Assembly: GCA_905250025.1 (NCBI GenBank)
Contig: CAJNOJ010000033.1
Span: 434,001 to 498,000 of the forward strand
Direction of reading: 5' to 3'
DNA from: Adineta ricciae
Lineage: Eukaryota; Rotifera; Eurotatoria; Adinetida; Adinetidae
Length of the DNA: 64,000 nucleotides
In this document: piece after piece, positions 34,671-51,001 of the stretch
How positions within the stretch are numbered: position 1 is the first letter of the stretch
Layout: every line of letters begins with the position of its first letter
Notes under the pieces: generated by a model
What the model saw: only the letters and a program-made list of their open reading frames with translations
Database searches by the model: none
What the model was told of the DNA's origin: nothing
Program-made: the position numbers and the translations under genes

Positions 34671-35644
34671 TTGTTGTTTTGTTTAACAAGAGATGAGAGA
34701 TGAGAGTCTAGAGAAAAAGAGAAATTTTACTGAAATGTTCGAACTGAATCAACAGAACAAATAGAGAAAAATCTTTTCTAAGAAATGTAGCTGAATTTTA
34801 CTTTCACAGTTTTTACAAACACACGGTAGGTCTGATAATGATGTGAACCAATGAATGCGATCAATTGATCTTGCTGAAACCTTTTTGTTAGAAAATTAAC
34901 AAATTATTTTTACGATATTTTTGCGAAGAAATTTCATCAATTTTATCGATTTAATCATATGATAAATGGATTTTCAACGAAATGGTTTTTCGCTACTTTT
35001 CTAGATGTCGCCACCAGACAAGATCGAACTCAATTTTTCACCTTCGCGAAAGTTCTGGAATGACCAAACGGATTGTCGCGTATTTATAATTTTACCCAAA
35101 TTAATATTTGAAAAACGTGTTACTACACGACAAATAAAGGTAAACCTAACATCAATAATACTCAATACGTATGAATTAATTCCACATTTATTTCAAATAA
35201 ATAATTCTCCCATTCTAGTACATCGATAGACGAACGAATACATAAATATATAAGATTAAATAAATAACAATATATAACGAAAAAAAAGCGACTAAGAGGA
35301 GATGAATCAAAATCGAAAGGATCACATACATTCATTTTAATACAAGTTCTTTTTTGCTTTAGAAGAAAAATATCTCGCATGTGGACGTATGGCTTTTTTA
35401 TGTATTTTTGAAAAGTAGAAGAGTATGAGAAGTAACCCCTGCAGATAGAATTCACGCGGAACTGAGAGCTCATGTAATCATTTAAGAAATTTTCTTGTGT
35501 ATATGTTCTATCTGACGAAAAAAACCTAATTTGTTTTGTTCACGGACGGTAGAGCAAACGGAATGTATGCAGAAAGAACGAGAGTAGAAGGGATAAATCT
35601 AATTGCATGATTTGATGTTTGGGCTTGACTAGAATTTTTATCAC
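34671..35644. other. Intergenic between RACK1 start and Dispatched 3' end
   Basis: A 974-base stretch. A plus-strand frame starting at an ATG after a ttctag acceptor (35005-35229) has a donor-like gtaaac after 35140, but no recognisable product. The rest is AT-rich and holds the RACK1 promoter. Confidence 0.45.
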
Positions 35645-38600
35645 TCATTCATCTATATCTTGTTGACGAGTTTCATTTTGATGTCGAGAGCGACGAAGAC
35701 AACATAACAGACGATTCTGACAAAATTGACCGATTCGTTGAAACGGAATAGAACCACATTTGCCAACCGATCCAATACTAGCGCAAAGAGGTAAAAAGAA
35801 GAACATTGCAAAGATCCAAGACATAAACACTAAATAAAAGTGGATTGGAAATAACAAAAACATGTTTTGATAACATACTGATCGTCATTAGAAATTGACC
35901 CATCTGGCGGAATGATGTCAGTGCGGATAATGTCATAGAAAATCCGGCGGCAAAGGTTGTAAAAGCAGCCATAAATACGGCAGAACCAACACGAGATATG
36001 GATTCCGTTACGCGTGTTTCACGCTCGGCTTGATGTTCTTTGTATAACAATCGATACGAGCGAATATCTAAAAGCAGAAAATATTATTGAACTTTGTTAT
36101 TTCGAAAGAAATCTGATTTACTAGGAACAGTTTGCACTTCTGGTTTATCCGAAGATGTCGATAACGATGCTAAGTAGCGATCTTTGATAGTTTTACGTTT
36201 ACGTTCGATATCACGCGAGTTTGCATGAATGTAACCAACACCGAAATGTACAACAAAATCCACTGAAAGACCAACAGACATAATCACAATAATAGCTTCA
36301 ATAATTCCCAATTCCCATTTCAATGCAGCAAAAATGGCGACACTGACGGCTGAAAACAAATGAAAGACAAAAGTTCTTTTTGCAAAAAAAGACAACTTCA
36401 TCTTACCGATAGCAAATGTAATTGTAATTAATGCGTAGAGGGCAATGAATAGATTGCCTGATGTCAGAAAAAGTACTAACAGAGCAATACCGAGAGATGC
36501 AACAAGAGATGAATAAGAGCCGACAAGTAATTCACGTTGAACACCGTAGAAAGCAAAACCAGGCGATGAAAACCATGCGTGTTGTAAGTGTTCCGGCGCA
36601 TGTCGTTTTATGTATGGATCAAAGAAATTCTTAATTTTAAAGTAGTAGCTATTGTACGAATCATAATCAGTACGATTGAGTGCACCTAAATATAAAATGA
36701 TTCATATTTACTGTTAAGAAGAAAAACAAAGTAAGGAAATAAATGATCAATGATGGAGAGTGTACGAGTGGGAGTGTTCGAGTTGGCGTGACAATGTCTT
36801 TGTTATCACTTAGTGAAATTTTACGTTTAGAAAAACATTCATCAACTACCGTATAGTACCAGTTGTGTTGGAACAAAGGAAACTCTTTCAGTATAATTCT
36901 GCATAATGTGAATCACAAACCAACCATGGAGTAGTGTAAGTCAATTGCAGGAAAGACAATATATTTCTTTGCACTTACTACGAAAATTATCCTTCGATTG
37001 GAACTAAACGAATTATCATTTGAGACACAAAATAACCTTTCAATCTCGCTCAGTTTTTCTTAACTTTATTTTTTCAAACTTCAGGTTTTTGACGTACCTC
37101 GAATGGTAATAATCACAGCAAATGGTCGAACACTGCCATCAATCGGTGATGCTTTGTCAGGTAAGACAGCCCAGTTCACAGAACGCTGCTTATTAAGTTG
37201 TCGTTCACAAAAATCGGGTGGGATGTTGTTGGCTCCGGCTGCACCAGTTAAACATTGCATAGCCGTTCTTAGTGCCGCACGATGATATTCACCTGTTAAT
37301 ACATCACGTATAGATCCATTCAAATATTTCCGAATCTCATGTCGATCATAACTCTTTTCCAGCTGAAAATAGATGTCAATTATAGGAACACGGACGATTA
37401 TCTTGTGAAACATACCTCCTCCTTGTAATACTTCTCTAAAGTTTTGTTGAATAGTTTTCTGTAATTCGAATAGTTTAAAATTGGATTCTTGCGATTGTTT
37501 AATTGCTTCACACTGAGTTTGCTCAGTGTCTTATTATTTTTCTTCTTTTGTGAATCGATGTAATCTTCATGATCTGATTCATCCTCTTCAATTCGATATC
37601 CAATCGGTCGCACAGTTTCCCGAACCAAGTTCTCTATCAAACTTGTATTCAATTGAGATAAATGTTTAATCATTCCTATATGGTCTGTAACTGATAGATT
37701 TTGTCGTGCCCGATCATCAGCGACTTTGGCTACCAAAATGTTGTCCGATGTCAACTAAGTGAATGAAAATTTCTAATTGAAATGATTATTCCAATCGACA
37801 TACTTGATAAAACGCTTCGAAATCTTTATCTAAATCATAATTTGAACCGAACAGATCAGATCGTGTGCCCAGATCGGTTATGAATTGTTTGAAAAAATCC
37901 AGCGTGCGTTGTCGTTCAAGATACAGTGGCATTAGATGAAGATGACCTCGGTCATTCATGTCAAATATGTATCCATCATCAATATCACGTATGCCAAATA
38001 TGAATGAAACAGCTGGATAGGCAAACAAGCGTTTTTCTTCTTTCGAGTAGCCATTGAACTTATTTTTCATGGAAAATTCGTATATTTCCATTGGATTGTC
38101 TTTTAGAAAAAATGCTACTTTTTGTGTTGATGGTACTTGTAGTTTCGGATAATGAAATACTCCGACGAGACCTACGAGAACCGAAGATGAATAGTGACAG
38201 TGCAATACAAAACATCACAAACCTAAGATGCCCATGGGTAAAAAGAGTAAAACCAACAAAAACCGTAGATTAATAATAATGAACGGCATAAGATAGCCGA
38301 ATGTGTACTGACGAATATCTCGGCAGATTGTTGCTAGTCGGCGACATAGCTTTCCTGTTGATTCATCTGGAGATGGATCTACAACGGTCGTCAATCGAAT
38401 CGGTAACAAACGTGAAATAATATTTTGAATGTATTTTTCGTAAATAATCTAGACAAATGGAAATCAAAGCGTTTCATCGACTACTATTCGAATTCTTAAC
38501 TTACAGCGAATGCAGCTATTGCAGTAACTGTGATAACAAAATACAGTAAAATGCAAGTGCCAGTAAAAACGCCGAAAACTTGAACGAATGAAATATTCGT

Positions 38601-41002
38601 TAACATATTCGTAAAAAATGCGGCTGATGTTGTAAATGATGTAACAAACATCGATGATGCTGCATGTTTTAACGTTTTCGCCATTATTTCGGTGAGAGCT
38701 TCTTCGCTCGATAGTAACCGATGCATTTCTTCAGGATCATTTAATAGTGGTGATCGATGACGAGATTGAAATTCATTCGATGGAATCTTGAATTTTCTCT
38801 TTTTCTTCGTTTGCGTTTCGTTAGTAATTTCGTTCAAAGGAATATTCACATCTAAATTCGACCTTGTCAATCAAAATATTCAACGTGCTGTCTTACCTTG
38901 TTGTTGTCGATCTTGATAGTTTCTTATCCATTCAGCTTTTTCTTGATCCCAGGTATCGAAAAAGACGAAAATATCATCACAACCGATTCCAATCAATATG
39001 AATGCTGACATTAAATTCATGAATGGAAATATTGGAATACGATAGATGACCCGATAGATGAAAAAGCTCACACCAATCGATAATGCCGCCCCCACAATAA
39101 TAATTAAAGCAATTGAAACACTTCGTAAGTAGAGTACGGTTATGCCAATGATCAATGCTGTTGCAATTAAGACGAGTAACATGTCTATGCGTAGATGAAA
39201 CGCACACAATGAGAAAAACTAGGAGGAAAACTCGAATTTACCTTCGGATATTCTCGCCATTGCTGCCCGTTCTCGAACATTGGCAAAATTTAATGCAACT
39301 AATTTGATAAACTGATCACGATAAGTAGGCAATTGTCTTTTGCCAGCAAAATGCTTCTCGAATAATGCCACTAATTCCTGTCCTTTATAGATTGGCGAAA
39401 TTGAAACAATCTGTTCGGTTTCATTGGGACATTGAAATTTGCATTGGCAGTATTTGAAACAATTTCCTTTGGGTGGTGCTTGATTAGCACATGATTGAAG
39501 TAAAAGATTATTTCGATAATCTTTCATACAGCCACGCTCTTCGCAGTACTTTCTCGAATGTGGTTGACGACGTAAACACATGATTTGATCACGTGGACGG
39601 TGAGATTTATAACTTCGATAATTTGATATGTAAATCATTGATAAAGCAACTTTCGATTGACTTTGGCTTTGTTGTAAATCATTGAGAAATTGTTTGTCAA
39701 CGAAATGATCAAAAATAAAGCGTGTGATGTTCTTGTAGAAACACGTATGACGCAAAGCGGTGTAAATAGCTTTCACTTGTTCTTGATGGGTGAAATAACC
39801 TGGTTGATGTTCGAGGATGACACGATTAAGAAATGTGTCACTTAATGGAATATCCATGTAGCCATCTAAGTAATAGGGTAAACATGTATGAAGAATTGAA
39901 CGAAATCGGTCGACGTCATCCGATGTGATTAGTTGACAATCGTTTTTGGATGCATATAGGGCAACGAAAGTTGCTAATGAAAGACTTGGAGTTGAATTTA
40001 AAGACAGAAGATGTTTAAATTTTTTCTCCCATTGACAAATGGATTGTAAATGTTGAATAGATAATAGATCATCAGTTGAGTTTGTACGTTCAATGTAAAA
40101 TTCAATCATACCATCACGACCTTTGAAAAGAAAACAAATCAAAAAGTACATTCATGAAGTTCTGTTTTTAAAGATGATATTTATTCAGTCTGGGAGAAAA
40201 GAGCAAATCTTACCTGCTCGTCCTCGATATTTTTCTTCTAATAGATAAGCATACGGTCGAAAAAGATCAAATGGTAATCTGCCTGATTTGTAATTCTTCC
40301 GATCAAATTGCGGTAGATTTCGAACGAATTCCAAGACAGTGATATTGATCCTAAGTAAAAGAATGAAACAAATATTGCACAATCTTTCGAGCAAAGTTGC
40401 TTTACATTTTATCGTCGACATATTTGGTAATCAAATTATTGACGTCATAATGTCTGTCACGATGCCATTGATAAAGTACAGCTGATGCTTGAGAATTTTC
40501 ATCAGCATAATCGGGCTCTTCATCTTCATCAAACGCATTGTCATAGAAATTTTCATCTAAATTACTGTAATCGATTAATTCATCTGTTTGTTTCGTCGAA
40601 TTCTTCTTCTTGCGCCAGAAATCGTATTTTGCCAAGAATTCCGATCGATACGAGTCTTCATCGAGATCTTCGACCACCACATCCGAAAATTGATTATGTG
40701 CACCGAACAATTCGTAATTTTCCAACGGTAATTCATAAGCGAGACGAAACTTTTCGGAAGCATGCCTCAAAACCATCAATTGAGAAAAGATTGTTCCTTT
40801 GCCACGTGCTCCCCATCCCTATACGGCAAGAAACATACATCCAACAATACATAATCTTTCATCGGTCGAGCAACTTACGCTTCTTGGATCCGAAAAGTCG
40901 GGCAGTTGCGTAAAAGCAAAGCCAATGATTGTCAATATGATTGAGATAAAAACAACGAAACCAAGGACAAACCAATGATGACGGACGAGAAATTGTGAAT
41001 AA
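35645..41002 (-). CDS. DISP: Dispatched-type RND/sterol-sensing-domain protein (5' exon not found)
   Basis: Fourteen minus-strand exons: 40879-41002, 40406-40818, 40214-40350, 39242-40120, 38897-39184, 38505-38851, 38223-38448, 37804-38171, 37416-37754, 37098-37362, 36407-36685, 36122-36349, 35879-36067 and 35645-35829. They give about 1420 residues with every phase agreeing. Dispatched proteins release lipid-modified Hedgehog ligands and belong to the RND family with Patched. The first exon here encodes a membrane helix then LPDFSDPRS, the diagnostic entry into the first extracellular loop. The intramembrane motif GIGCDDIFVFFDTW (first half) and MSVGLSVDFVVHFGVGY (second half) are the paired RND motifs with acidic residues. 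The Cys-rich loop (about 39400-39600) is kept. The initiating exon lies somewhere upstream of 41003 and ends in phase 2. Confidence 0.9.
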
Positions 41003-43289
41003 CTTAACGAAAAGACAAGCAAGAATTAATGACACTTTTCGAAACAATAACACTTTCAAATAAAACATCAAATCTCGCCGAACCAAAGTGCGGTTACATA
41101 CACGATATTAGTTACAACTTGCATTTTGTCAGACGCATTTCATTGATAAAATCAATACTAGTGAAGGAATCGTGAACTAAAGCACGAATGAAGAAAAAAC
41201 AGAATGATTTGATCGCATAACAAGACTTGTGTTTCGTTCTCCTATATACGGTTTATTCATCGGCATATTTATCGACGATTATCACCGCATGCAAAATCTC
41301 AGCGTGTTTTTTCTTCTCATATAAATCGATGTTTATACGATTTACTTTTTTCCTTCTTGCGCACATGTGATGCTATGCTAATCCTGTTTAGTAGGTAGAC
41401 GAAAATCTAATTTATTCTGGTAAATTGAAAGCTGGCACATGCGTTAACGTATTTCACGGTTCATTAGCTTCTTTTTTCTATCGACGTGTCTGATTCGCGT
41501 TTGTTTACGACGAATGGTGGTAAGATTGATTTTCAACTGTCGATAGCACATTTTCAAACGGAAGATACTCAATTATGACAGGATCAACTGGGGGCTCACA
41601 TAACAAAACAAATAGATCGTGATCGATGAAGATAGAATTATCAAAGACGTATAATGAGAGTAGTTTTGCAATAAGTCTCGAAGCCCTGAGCAATATGCCG
41701 CTAAAAAAACATTAGTCGAACTTCCTATGCTTTTAGAGATCAAATCATTGCGTCGGTTGAAAATGAGTAGAACAAATCTCGTTGAATTGTCGTGTGTTTT
41801 TCCGTTCGCGTGAAAAACAGCAATAGTTGAGAGCAATTTTTTTTCAAAGAGACGAATTGGCGTATCTATGTCGTCATAAGTGTGCCATATCATTACAAGA
41901 TATTATCAAGTGCAACTTCTATTGTTAGTTTTTCGAATTAGATCTAATGTCGGAAGGCGAAAGCAACATTTATTCAACAAATTTGCTCGCGAAACACGTA
42001 GTTGTATATCAATATTTGTTTGATAGTTAAGAATTAGAGCTACGCATAGGCGTATGTAACACTGATAAACAATGACAGTGCCTTATTCGTAATTGTTTCA
42101 CACTCAGAATTAATGAGTCGTCCCTAAGGTGAAGCATACAGATCTAATCTAACCACCATCACTTGAACGAATAAATTAACATCGAGTGAAAAATATTCTC
42201 CAGACGATACCAAATGGAAGATAGAAAGCATAATAATAATACAAAAAAGATAACGCGTACGATATATTGAAGAGACTTACCGTAACATGTTCTTATTGTT
42301 GCTGGTTTAAAGAGGAAATCTGAGAAATCCGATCGATGAGTACAAGATGACAATATTCAATTTAAGTATATCGTCTTTTGTGACATCGTTTTTGTCTGTA
42401 ATGGTGTATATATTTATTCTCTTCTTCTTCTTCTTCCTTCTTCTTCTGCTGCTCTTGTCTGACGACTGCTGAACAATAAAAACATTGACGATAGAAGAAA
42501 AACTGAAGTATTATTAATGAAAAGAGAAATGACGTTTTCTGTTAGTGGTTCTCTTTTCTTTCCTCCATTTTCTGCTTTTTTTCCCCTTTTTCTTCTTCCT
42601 CCTTCTTCCACTCGGTTCTTAACATTATCATAGAAATGAGTCTGCTGCTGCTGGTGTTCGCATACATAAGAAAAGATCTTGTTTTCCATACTAAAGACTT
42701 TTCTATACTAGTAGTTTAATGCGTCACAGTATCGTCTCTTTTATTAAATTCTCTCTCTCTCTTTCCATCTCATTTAGTTTTTCAAAAGGAATTCTCTTTA
42801 CTCTTTCAACAGTATCAAAAAAAAACCGAGATAACTTGTTTCAACCGGATTTTCACCAATGACTCATCATGTATACCATAACCTAGAAGAAAAACATGAT
42901 ATTTACATTTATCGTTTCATGATGTTGTGCAGCGATAGTTTCCATAAATGAAAGCTACTAAAATAATAATGAATAATAGATTGACCACAATGAAAACAAA
43001 TCTCAAAGGAAACAAACGTCGCATTTAGTTGTCATTTCAGATAAAGAACTAACCTGAAAAATGACATGTAATGACAAATTGTTGGAAGACCTACCAACCG
43101 GTGCAAACGAAGATCTTTACATACAAAACAAACTATCACAAGTATTCTTATTTTTGACATATATGTGTTTAGAACAATAAGCGTTTTCCTCAACCTTTCG
43201 ACTATCAATGATAACCTTTGATACGCGATTCGTTTCGAATAGCATTACACTTTCTTCTTTAGACAGTCGATCGATCACCGACAAGATCA
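41003..43289. other. Intergenic; should hold the Dispatched start exon
   Basis: About 2.3 kb between the Dispatched 5' side (-) and the MATE gene (+). No phase-2 starting exon with an ATG could be identified on the minus strand. A minus-strand frame followed by a good donor (42159-42353) ends in phase 1 and lacks an ATG. A CTT-rich tract (42418-42453) and a CT repeat (42750-42765) are low complexity. Confidence 0.45.
42418..42453. repeat. Pyrimidine (CTT)n-rich tract
   Basis: Near-continuous CTT units. The long minus-strand frame across it (42414-42689) is a product of the repeat and not a gene. Confidence 0.7.
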
Positions 43290-45004
43290 ATGTCGTTCAT
43301 ACACCGAATGTTTCCATTTGGATTTCGTGATGAAGCATTTGTATTAATCAAAATCACAGTCCCATTTGCAATGGGAAATGTGCTTGCCTCGTGGTTAATT
43401 GCATTTATTTCATTGGCACTTATCGGTCATGCACATGGACAATTAGAACTAAATGCATGTGCATTAGCTTTATCTACTTATGTACTGATTAGTAATTCTA
43501 TTATGCTTGGACTTAACTTTGGTTGTGACACGTTGTTACCTCAATGTTTCGGAGGAAATAAACGTAAAATGGGTTTAACTATTCAACGAGCGATCCTCAT
43601 AACAGGATATTCATGTTTTATCTCTTGGACTCTGATGTTGAATGCAGTAATGTATTGAATTGTTAACAAGAAAAGTTCAATTGATATTTCTGTTTGATTC
43701 TAGAAATTTCTATTGAAATTTGTTGAGCATGATCAGCAAGTTGTGAAATTAGCAGATATATTTTTGCGTTCATTTCTTCTCGCTGTACCATGTGATGGTC
43801 TTTCAATGCTATTGCAAAAATATATCGCATCGAACGAAAAAACGTGGCCACTTCTAATTATTAATCTAATTGGTAATACGGTGAATGCATTACTAAACTA
43901 CGTCTTTCTATATAAATTGCATTTGGGTATACGTTCGGTGCCGCTGTCAATGACGATTTCATACGCAATTATTGCCCTATGTGCTGCTCTTTATATTCGC
44001 TTCTCAACGATTTACGCCGAAACATGGCATCCGATAACTCGTGCTTGTCTAGAAGAATGGAATGTGTATCTCAGATTATCCGCGCCCGGTGTGTTGATGA
44101 TTATGTAAGAACAAGTTTTGTAGAAAAAAATGATATTCATGTCCGTAACGAATTCTTAGGACGGAATTTTGGTCGATTGAATTGAGCGTTTTCTTTGCTG
44201 CACATCTTAGTGCTCGATCATTATCCGCACAAGTATGTGCTTATCAAACAGCATGGTTATTCTACTTGATAACTTCATCGTTTGCGACGGCAGCTAACAT
44301 TCGCATCGGACAATTTTTAGGTAGTGGAAAGCCGTCGGAAGCAGCAAATACTAAAAACGTGACATTAACTGTCGGTGCTCTTGTTATATTATTCAATATA
44401 TGTTTGATTGTCACTTTCCATTATTGGTTTCCGTTTGCTTACAATACTGAAGCAGATGCATTAACGCTTTCACGTCGTGTTCTATTACTAATTGGAGTTC
44501 TTCAAATATGGGATGGATACAATGTGTTTAATACAGGTATTGTCAAAGCATGGTAAGATTCGTTCGGACATCGAAATAGAATGAATAAGTGTTAGTTCTA
44601 GTGGAAAGCAAAAACGCGGTGCAATAATTTCATTTTGTGGATTTTACCTTTTTGGTATTCCACTCGCTGGTGTATTGATGTTTGTTATTCGTACTGATAT
44701 CTATGGATTTTGGTTAGGTATAATAGCCGCAGAAACGGTTACTAACATTCTTTTATTTACTCTAATTGGACGATTCAATTGGGAACGGCATGCTCGAGCA
44801 GCTCTGATGCGTATTAAATTCAATCCAACTTCAGCAACAACTGAAATTGTCACTATATCAGTTTCCAACGAAGAAAAAACAGATATCAAAACAGAAACAG
44901 CCGAAAGTTGGATGAAACTAATTGGCGTCAAACTCATTGTTTTGCTGTTTTTTATGTGTTTTCTACTCGCTGGAATTGTTACATCAACAATGATAACATT
45001 CTAG
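43290..45004 (+). CDS. MATE-family multidrug/toxin exporter
   Basis: Four exons, 43290-43646, 43704-44104, 44160-44552 and 44602-45004, give 517 residues with about 12 hydrophobic segments plus an extra C-terminal one. MATE transporters exchange organic cations or drugs for protons or sodium at the plasma membrane. Family features are the N-terminal IKITVPFAMGNVLASW, the GLNFGCDTLLPQCFGG loop (close to the conserved G.....DTL..Q..G of eukaryotic MATEs), SFATAANIRIGQFLGSG at the start of the second half, and QIWDGYNVFNTGIVKACGKQKRGA. Organisation resembles animal SLC47. Introns are 49-57 bases and all phases agree. Confidence 0.93.
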
Positions 45005-45933
45005 TTCTAGAATAAAATTTATCGAACTAATTATTTCTTTGTTAATATTCAATACGCATGGCATCACTGAACAAAATGAAATTTATCGCTGTCAATTAGA
45101 ATAATACTCAGGAAAATGTTCACATGAGCATGATCTTGTAAAATCACTGAAACAAAAAAAAAGTTCTTGACGTACGAACTATTTTTAGGTCGTACTACGT
45201 CACTCACTCTTAGCAAAAGAGTATGTCAAAGACAAGATAATATTTTCGAACGAAGAAAGCAACATATCAATATTATGATTCATAGGACAGTCAATGGTAT
45301 CATAGAGTGTTGATCTCTCATCGTCGGAATGATCGTGTCATCCGCAAAACGATGCGTAGCTAGATTAGACTAGGTACATTTAGAGAAAGAAGCCTTATCA
45401 TTTGAGTGGAATTGAAATTTTTCCATACGTGTAACCATCGAGTAGCAGTTGAAGTACTGATTGACTTCCTTTCTGATGAAATTCAACCGTCGACAGACGC
45501 AAAAATGATGAAATCGAATACTTTGCTGCATTCGTCCTCATCAAAATCAAATCAGTCATTCATTTGACGAAGACTCTGAAGCTCACTCTCGCCATAGTAT
45601 GCAAGACACATGAAGGTTGTGTAAATAGCTTCCTTTTTTCTCTTTTTCTTTCGTTGCAAACTGTATTTCATTCTATAATATTTCTTTCTCATTGACGAAT
45701 TATATCAGGTCGATTGATTAACGTAAGAGAGTCTATTTCGCGAAATTTGATTCGCTTGCGTGCTGATTGCTTACAAGCAGTCTCTAGTCGTTCCTCTATG
45801 TTTGCCGTTCGCTTGTACTCATACGACGAGAGAAATCAAACAAATGGAACGTTTTTGTTAAAGACGGATGAAAAAAAAACAGAAGTGGTTGAATTGAAGA
45901 CTGAGTTATTTGATTTCTCTTTATTTAGTTACA
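45005..45933. other. Intergenic; possible 5' UTR exon of the MFS gene
   Basis: A 929-base stretch. A frame at 45714-45947 overlaps the MFS start in another frame and resembles nothing. A good acceptor (tttatttag, ending 45928) lies five bases before the MFS ATG and suggests a spliced 5' UTR. Confidence 0.4.
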
Positions 45934-47683
45934 ATGATGTCTACTGAAATAAGTGTACCTAGAATGCGGCTTATCCCGTCTACGCGTTTCACATTAGCGC
46001 TACTTGTATCTTTTGCGCTGTTCATTCAATATTCACAACGAGTGAGTCTGTCGATGAGTATTGTTTGTATGGTTAATAGAACGACGATAGATAATGCATC
46101 GAGATTTTCAGTTAAATATGGATCGGAGTTGTTAAATGACAAAAAGTTTGCCTGGACAGAATTCCAGCAGCAAATTCTCCTCGGCGCTTATTGGTTTGGT
46201 TACATTTTTACCTTAATACCAAGTAATCTATCAAAAATAGATATTATACACACTCTATTCACATTTATTTTAAACAGGCGGTTGGTTATCGATTACTCTA
46301 GGTGCCAAACGAATGTTCGCTGGTAGTCTTCTATTCAGTTCGATTGCAACTATTGGAATCTGTAGCATTTATTTCATTGATCGTTTCAATTTCTACGTTG
46401 CTTTGTTCTTTCGAATTATCATTGGTTTTACTCATGGTCCACTATTTCCAGCAACGTACACTTTCTGGTCAGTATGGGCTGTACCTTTCGAACGAAGTAC
46501 TTTGACAGCCATCGGATTCTGTAGCAATAATCTCGGAACCTGTATGCTAACATATCTGCTTGTTTCAATCATGTTCTTCATGTTGTTGTTTTTTTCTTTT
46601 CTTTAAGCTATAACTATGCTAGTTGGTGGTCTCCTCTGCCGTTATGTTAGTTCAGGATGGGTTCATATATTTCTTCTGACGGCTCTATGTGGTTTTATTT
46701 GGCTTCCATTATGGTTGTGGTTGGTAGCGGATTCACCTCAAACTCATCGAACGATTAGTGAAAAAGAACGAAATTATATATGTAAACATATTGGTCTGAA
46801 CAGTGATCATAAAAAGAAGAAAACTGTTTCACTAGCGTCTTTGCCGTGGAAGAAATTTCTTCGGTCCAAACCACTGATTGCTTTATTTGTAACTGAATGT
46901 TGCAATTTATTTGGTCTGTTCTTTTTCTATACAAACGTGGGCAAAATTTTAACTGAAATTCACCGTATTCCTACTCAATATACTGGGTATATCTTAGCTG
47001 CCGGTTTTATCTGCATGCCAATCAGTAGTCTTCTAGCAGGTAGGTTGATGTTTACAAGAATTTATTAGAATATTTCGATATTCTCTTTGAAGGTATCATT
47101 GCTGATAATGTTGTTCGTCGAGAAATGATATCATTGACGAATGTTCGAAAACTATTCAATTCCTTAGCGTCATTTATTCCTGCTATCTGCACGATAGTTC
47201 TCTGTTTTTGCGATCATACTCGACAAGTTCTGGGATTGATTACAATCTTGATCTTGCTATTTTCTTCAGGTAAATGTTTCTAAGAAAATACAACAGAGTA
47301 GAAAATTAACGAAATTTTCTCTAGCATTGGCTTATGGTTCTGGCTACATTGTGAATTTCGTTGACGTACTGCCGGCATATTCATCAATTGTGTTTGGTAT
47401 AGCCACAGCAGCGGCAACATTCGGTGCACTGATGGCTAATGTTATCGCTGGGCTTGTCATCAAACGGCCTGTTCTGGAAGACTGGCGTAAAATTTTCATT
47501 CTCTTTTCCATCATATATGTTATTGGTGGTGTCACTTTTTTAATACTCGGTTCTGCAGTACCGCGATCATGGGCTTTGCTTAAAACTCATGAGCCAGAGC
47601 AACAGATTGACGATGTTACAATCAACGCTGCAGATGAAGAAGAAACTATTCCGATGAGAATTGTAGCGCCGATTAATGAGTAG
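45934..47683 (+). CDS. MFS transporter, SLC17 (sialin/vesicular anion) type
   Basis: Five exons, 45934-46222, 46278-46541, 46608-47039, 47093-47269 and 47325-47683, give 506 residues with about 12 membrane helices. SLC17 members carry organic anions such as sialate, glutamate or nucleotides, often with phosphate, sodium or proton coupling. Typical segments are the first helix LLVSFALFIQYSQRVSLSMSI, the acidic loop ending WTEFQQQILLGAYWFGYIF, PSGWLSITLGAKRMF, RIIIGFTHGPLFPATYTFWSVWAVPFERS and ADSPQTHRTISEKERNYI. N-glycosylation sequons (NRTT) lie in the first loop as expected. The substrate cannot be told from sequence. Two ATGs are adjacent (45934 and 45937). Confidence 0.93.
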
Positions 47684-48004
47684 TTCGATTCAATAAGATA
47701 TTTATTTTTTTTCTTGAAATTTCGACAATAAATATAATGTTTTGGTGTTCTATAATTTGATCTATTTGAAAAGTGCTCGATGCACGCACATATATGCTCG
47801 TAGATAGGTGTCGCAAGATGACGAATAGAATAAATGCGTTCTATGAGGCTATGATGATGAATTAATGGTTATAGCTTGATATTGTCCTTTAAATCCAATC
47901 TTTACCTGTTCGTTGTGATGTTACTATTCATTACACATTATTATTGTTTTTCTTGATCTTCAGAATTCAGATTTCATTTTATTCCAATAAACACAATTTC
48001 AATA
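47684..48004. other. Intergenic
   Basis: A 321-base stretch with AATAAA (47728-47733) for the MFS gene, then AT-rich sequence leading to the PP2A start. Nothing else was seen. Confidence 0.5.
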
Positions 48005-50422
<2,418 letters not shown>

Positions 50423-50526
50423 TTAAAAACATTCTCAGTCCTTCGGTTGGTTTCTGTTCGTTTTGTGATTTTGTCTCTGATTTCTGAGTGTGATTGGTTT
50501 GATATATTCTTTCGCTTTTTATCTAG

Positions 50527-50615
50527 AAATACTAGAAACACATCTTTCTCTTAATAACCATGATAAAGAAGATCCTACTCGAACACTGGTTTGTTCTTTT
50601 ACACTTGCTTATTAG
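50527..50615 (+). other. Possible alternative terminal exon of PP2A-A
   Basis: After an acceptor (tttttatctag) the sequence starts with AA in the phase needed to follow the PP2A exon ending at 50315. It reads KILETHLSLNNHDKED and on to a TAG. The annotated last exon reads KVIEAL then stop. The similar K-[VI]-[IL]-E start suggests an exon duplication and alternative C termini, but no expression evidence is available. Confidence 0.35.
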
Positions 50616-51001
50616 AGGGATGAAGGCAACTAATCTAATTCTAACAAAACGCGTCTCTGTCTTTTGAACCCTTAACGATCGATTTGCTTTTTTCTTTTAG
50701 TTTTGACGAAAACTTAATTGATCAATGACTGAATCCCAACGTCTTTTTTTTATTTGTAACTCACGTTTTTTTCCTTTTTTTTCGTATTCACAATGTTGTC
50801 GTGGTGTCCACATACACGTTTGGCGTTATCAATCCTTTCTACGAGTTTTCTGTAAGAAAACCCTTTTCGCTTTTTCCTTTTCATGAATCAAAGAAAACCA
50901 TTTAATAAAATACTGTACGTTTTTTGTTCGTCTGAGTAAACACCATGTAAATGTTCAATCAAGACAACGATCATGCTTAACAAACGATAGTTTCTCTTCA
51001 G
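50616..51001. other. Intergenic
   Basis: A 386-base T-rich spacer between PP2A-A and HGH1, both on the plus strand. A pyrimidine run ends in ttctcttcag immediately before the HGH1 ATG, so a 5' UTR intron is possible. Confidence 0.45.

Noticed and set aside
35005-35229. Small plus-strand frame between RACK1 and Dispatched
   Set aside because: Starts at an ATG after an acceptor-like site but the product is unrecognised and the frame runs into AT-rich non-coding sequence.
40485-40913. Plus-strand frame of 142 codons
   Set aside because: Antisense shadow of Dispatched exon 2, whose minus-strand frame is phase-locked to its neighbours.
40859-41086. Alternative minus-strand frame with an ATG near the Dispatched 5' end
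   Set aside because: It reads a different frame across the first exon and loses the LPDFSDP motif and membrane helix.
42414-42689. Minus-strand frame rich in Glu, Arg and Gln
   Set aside because: Produced by CTT and CTG low-complexity tracts; no ATG-linked exon structure or family.
45714-45947. Plus-strand frame before the MFS transporter
   Set aside because: Overlaps the true start in another frame and has no recognisable sequence; the ATG at 45934 begins the family-like protein.
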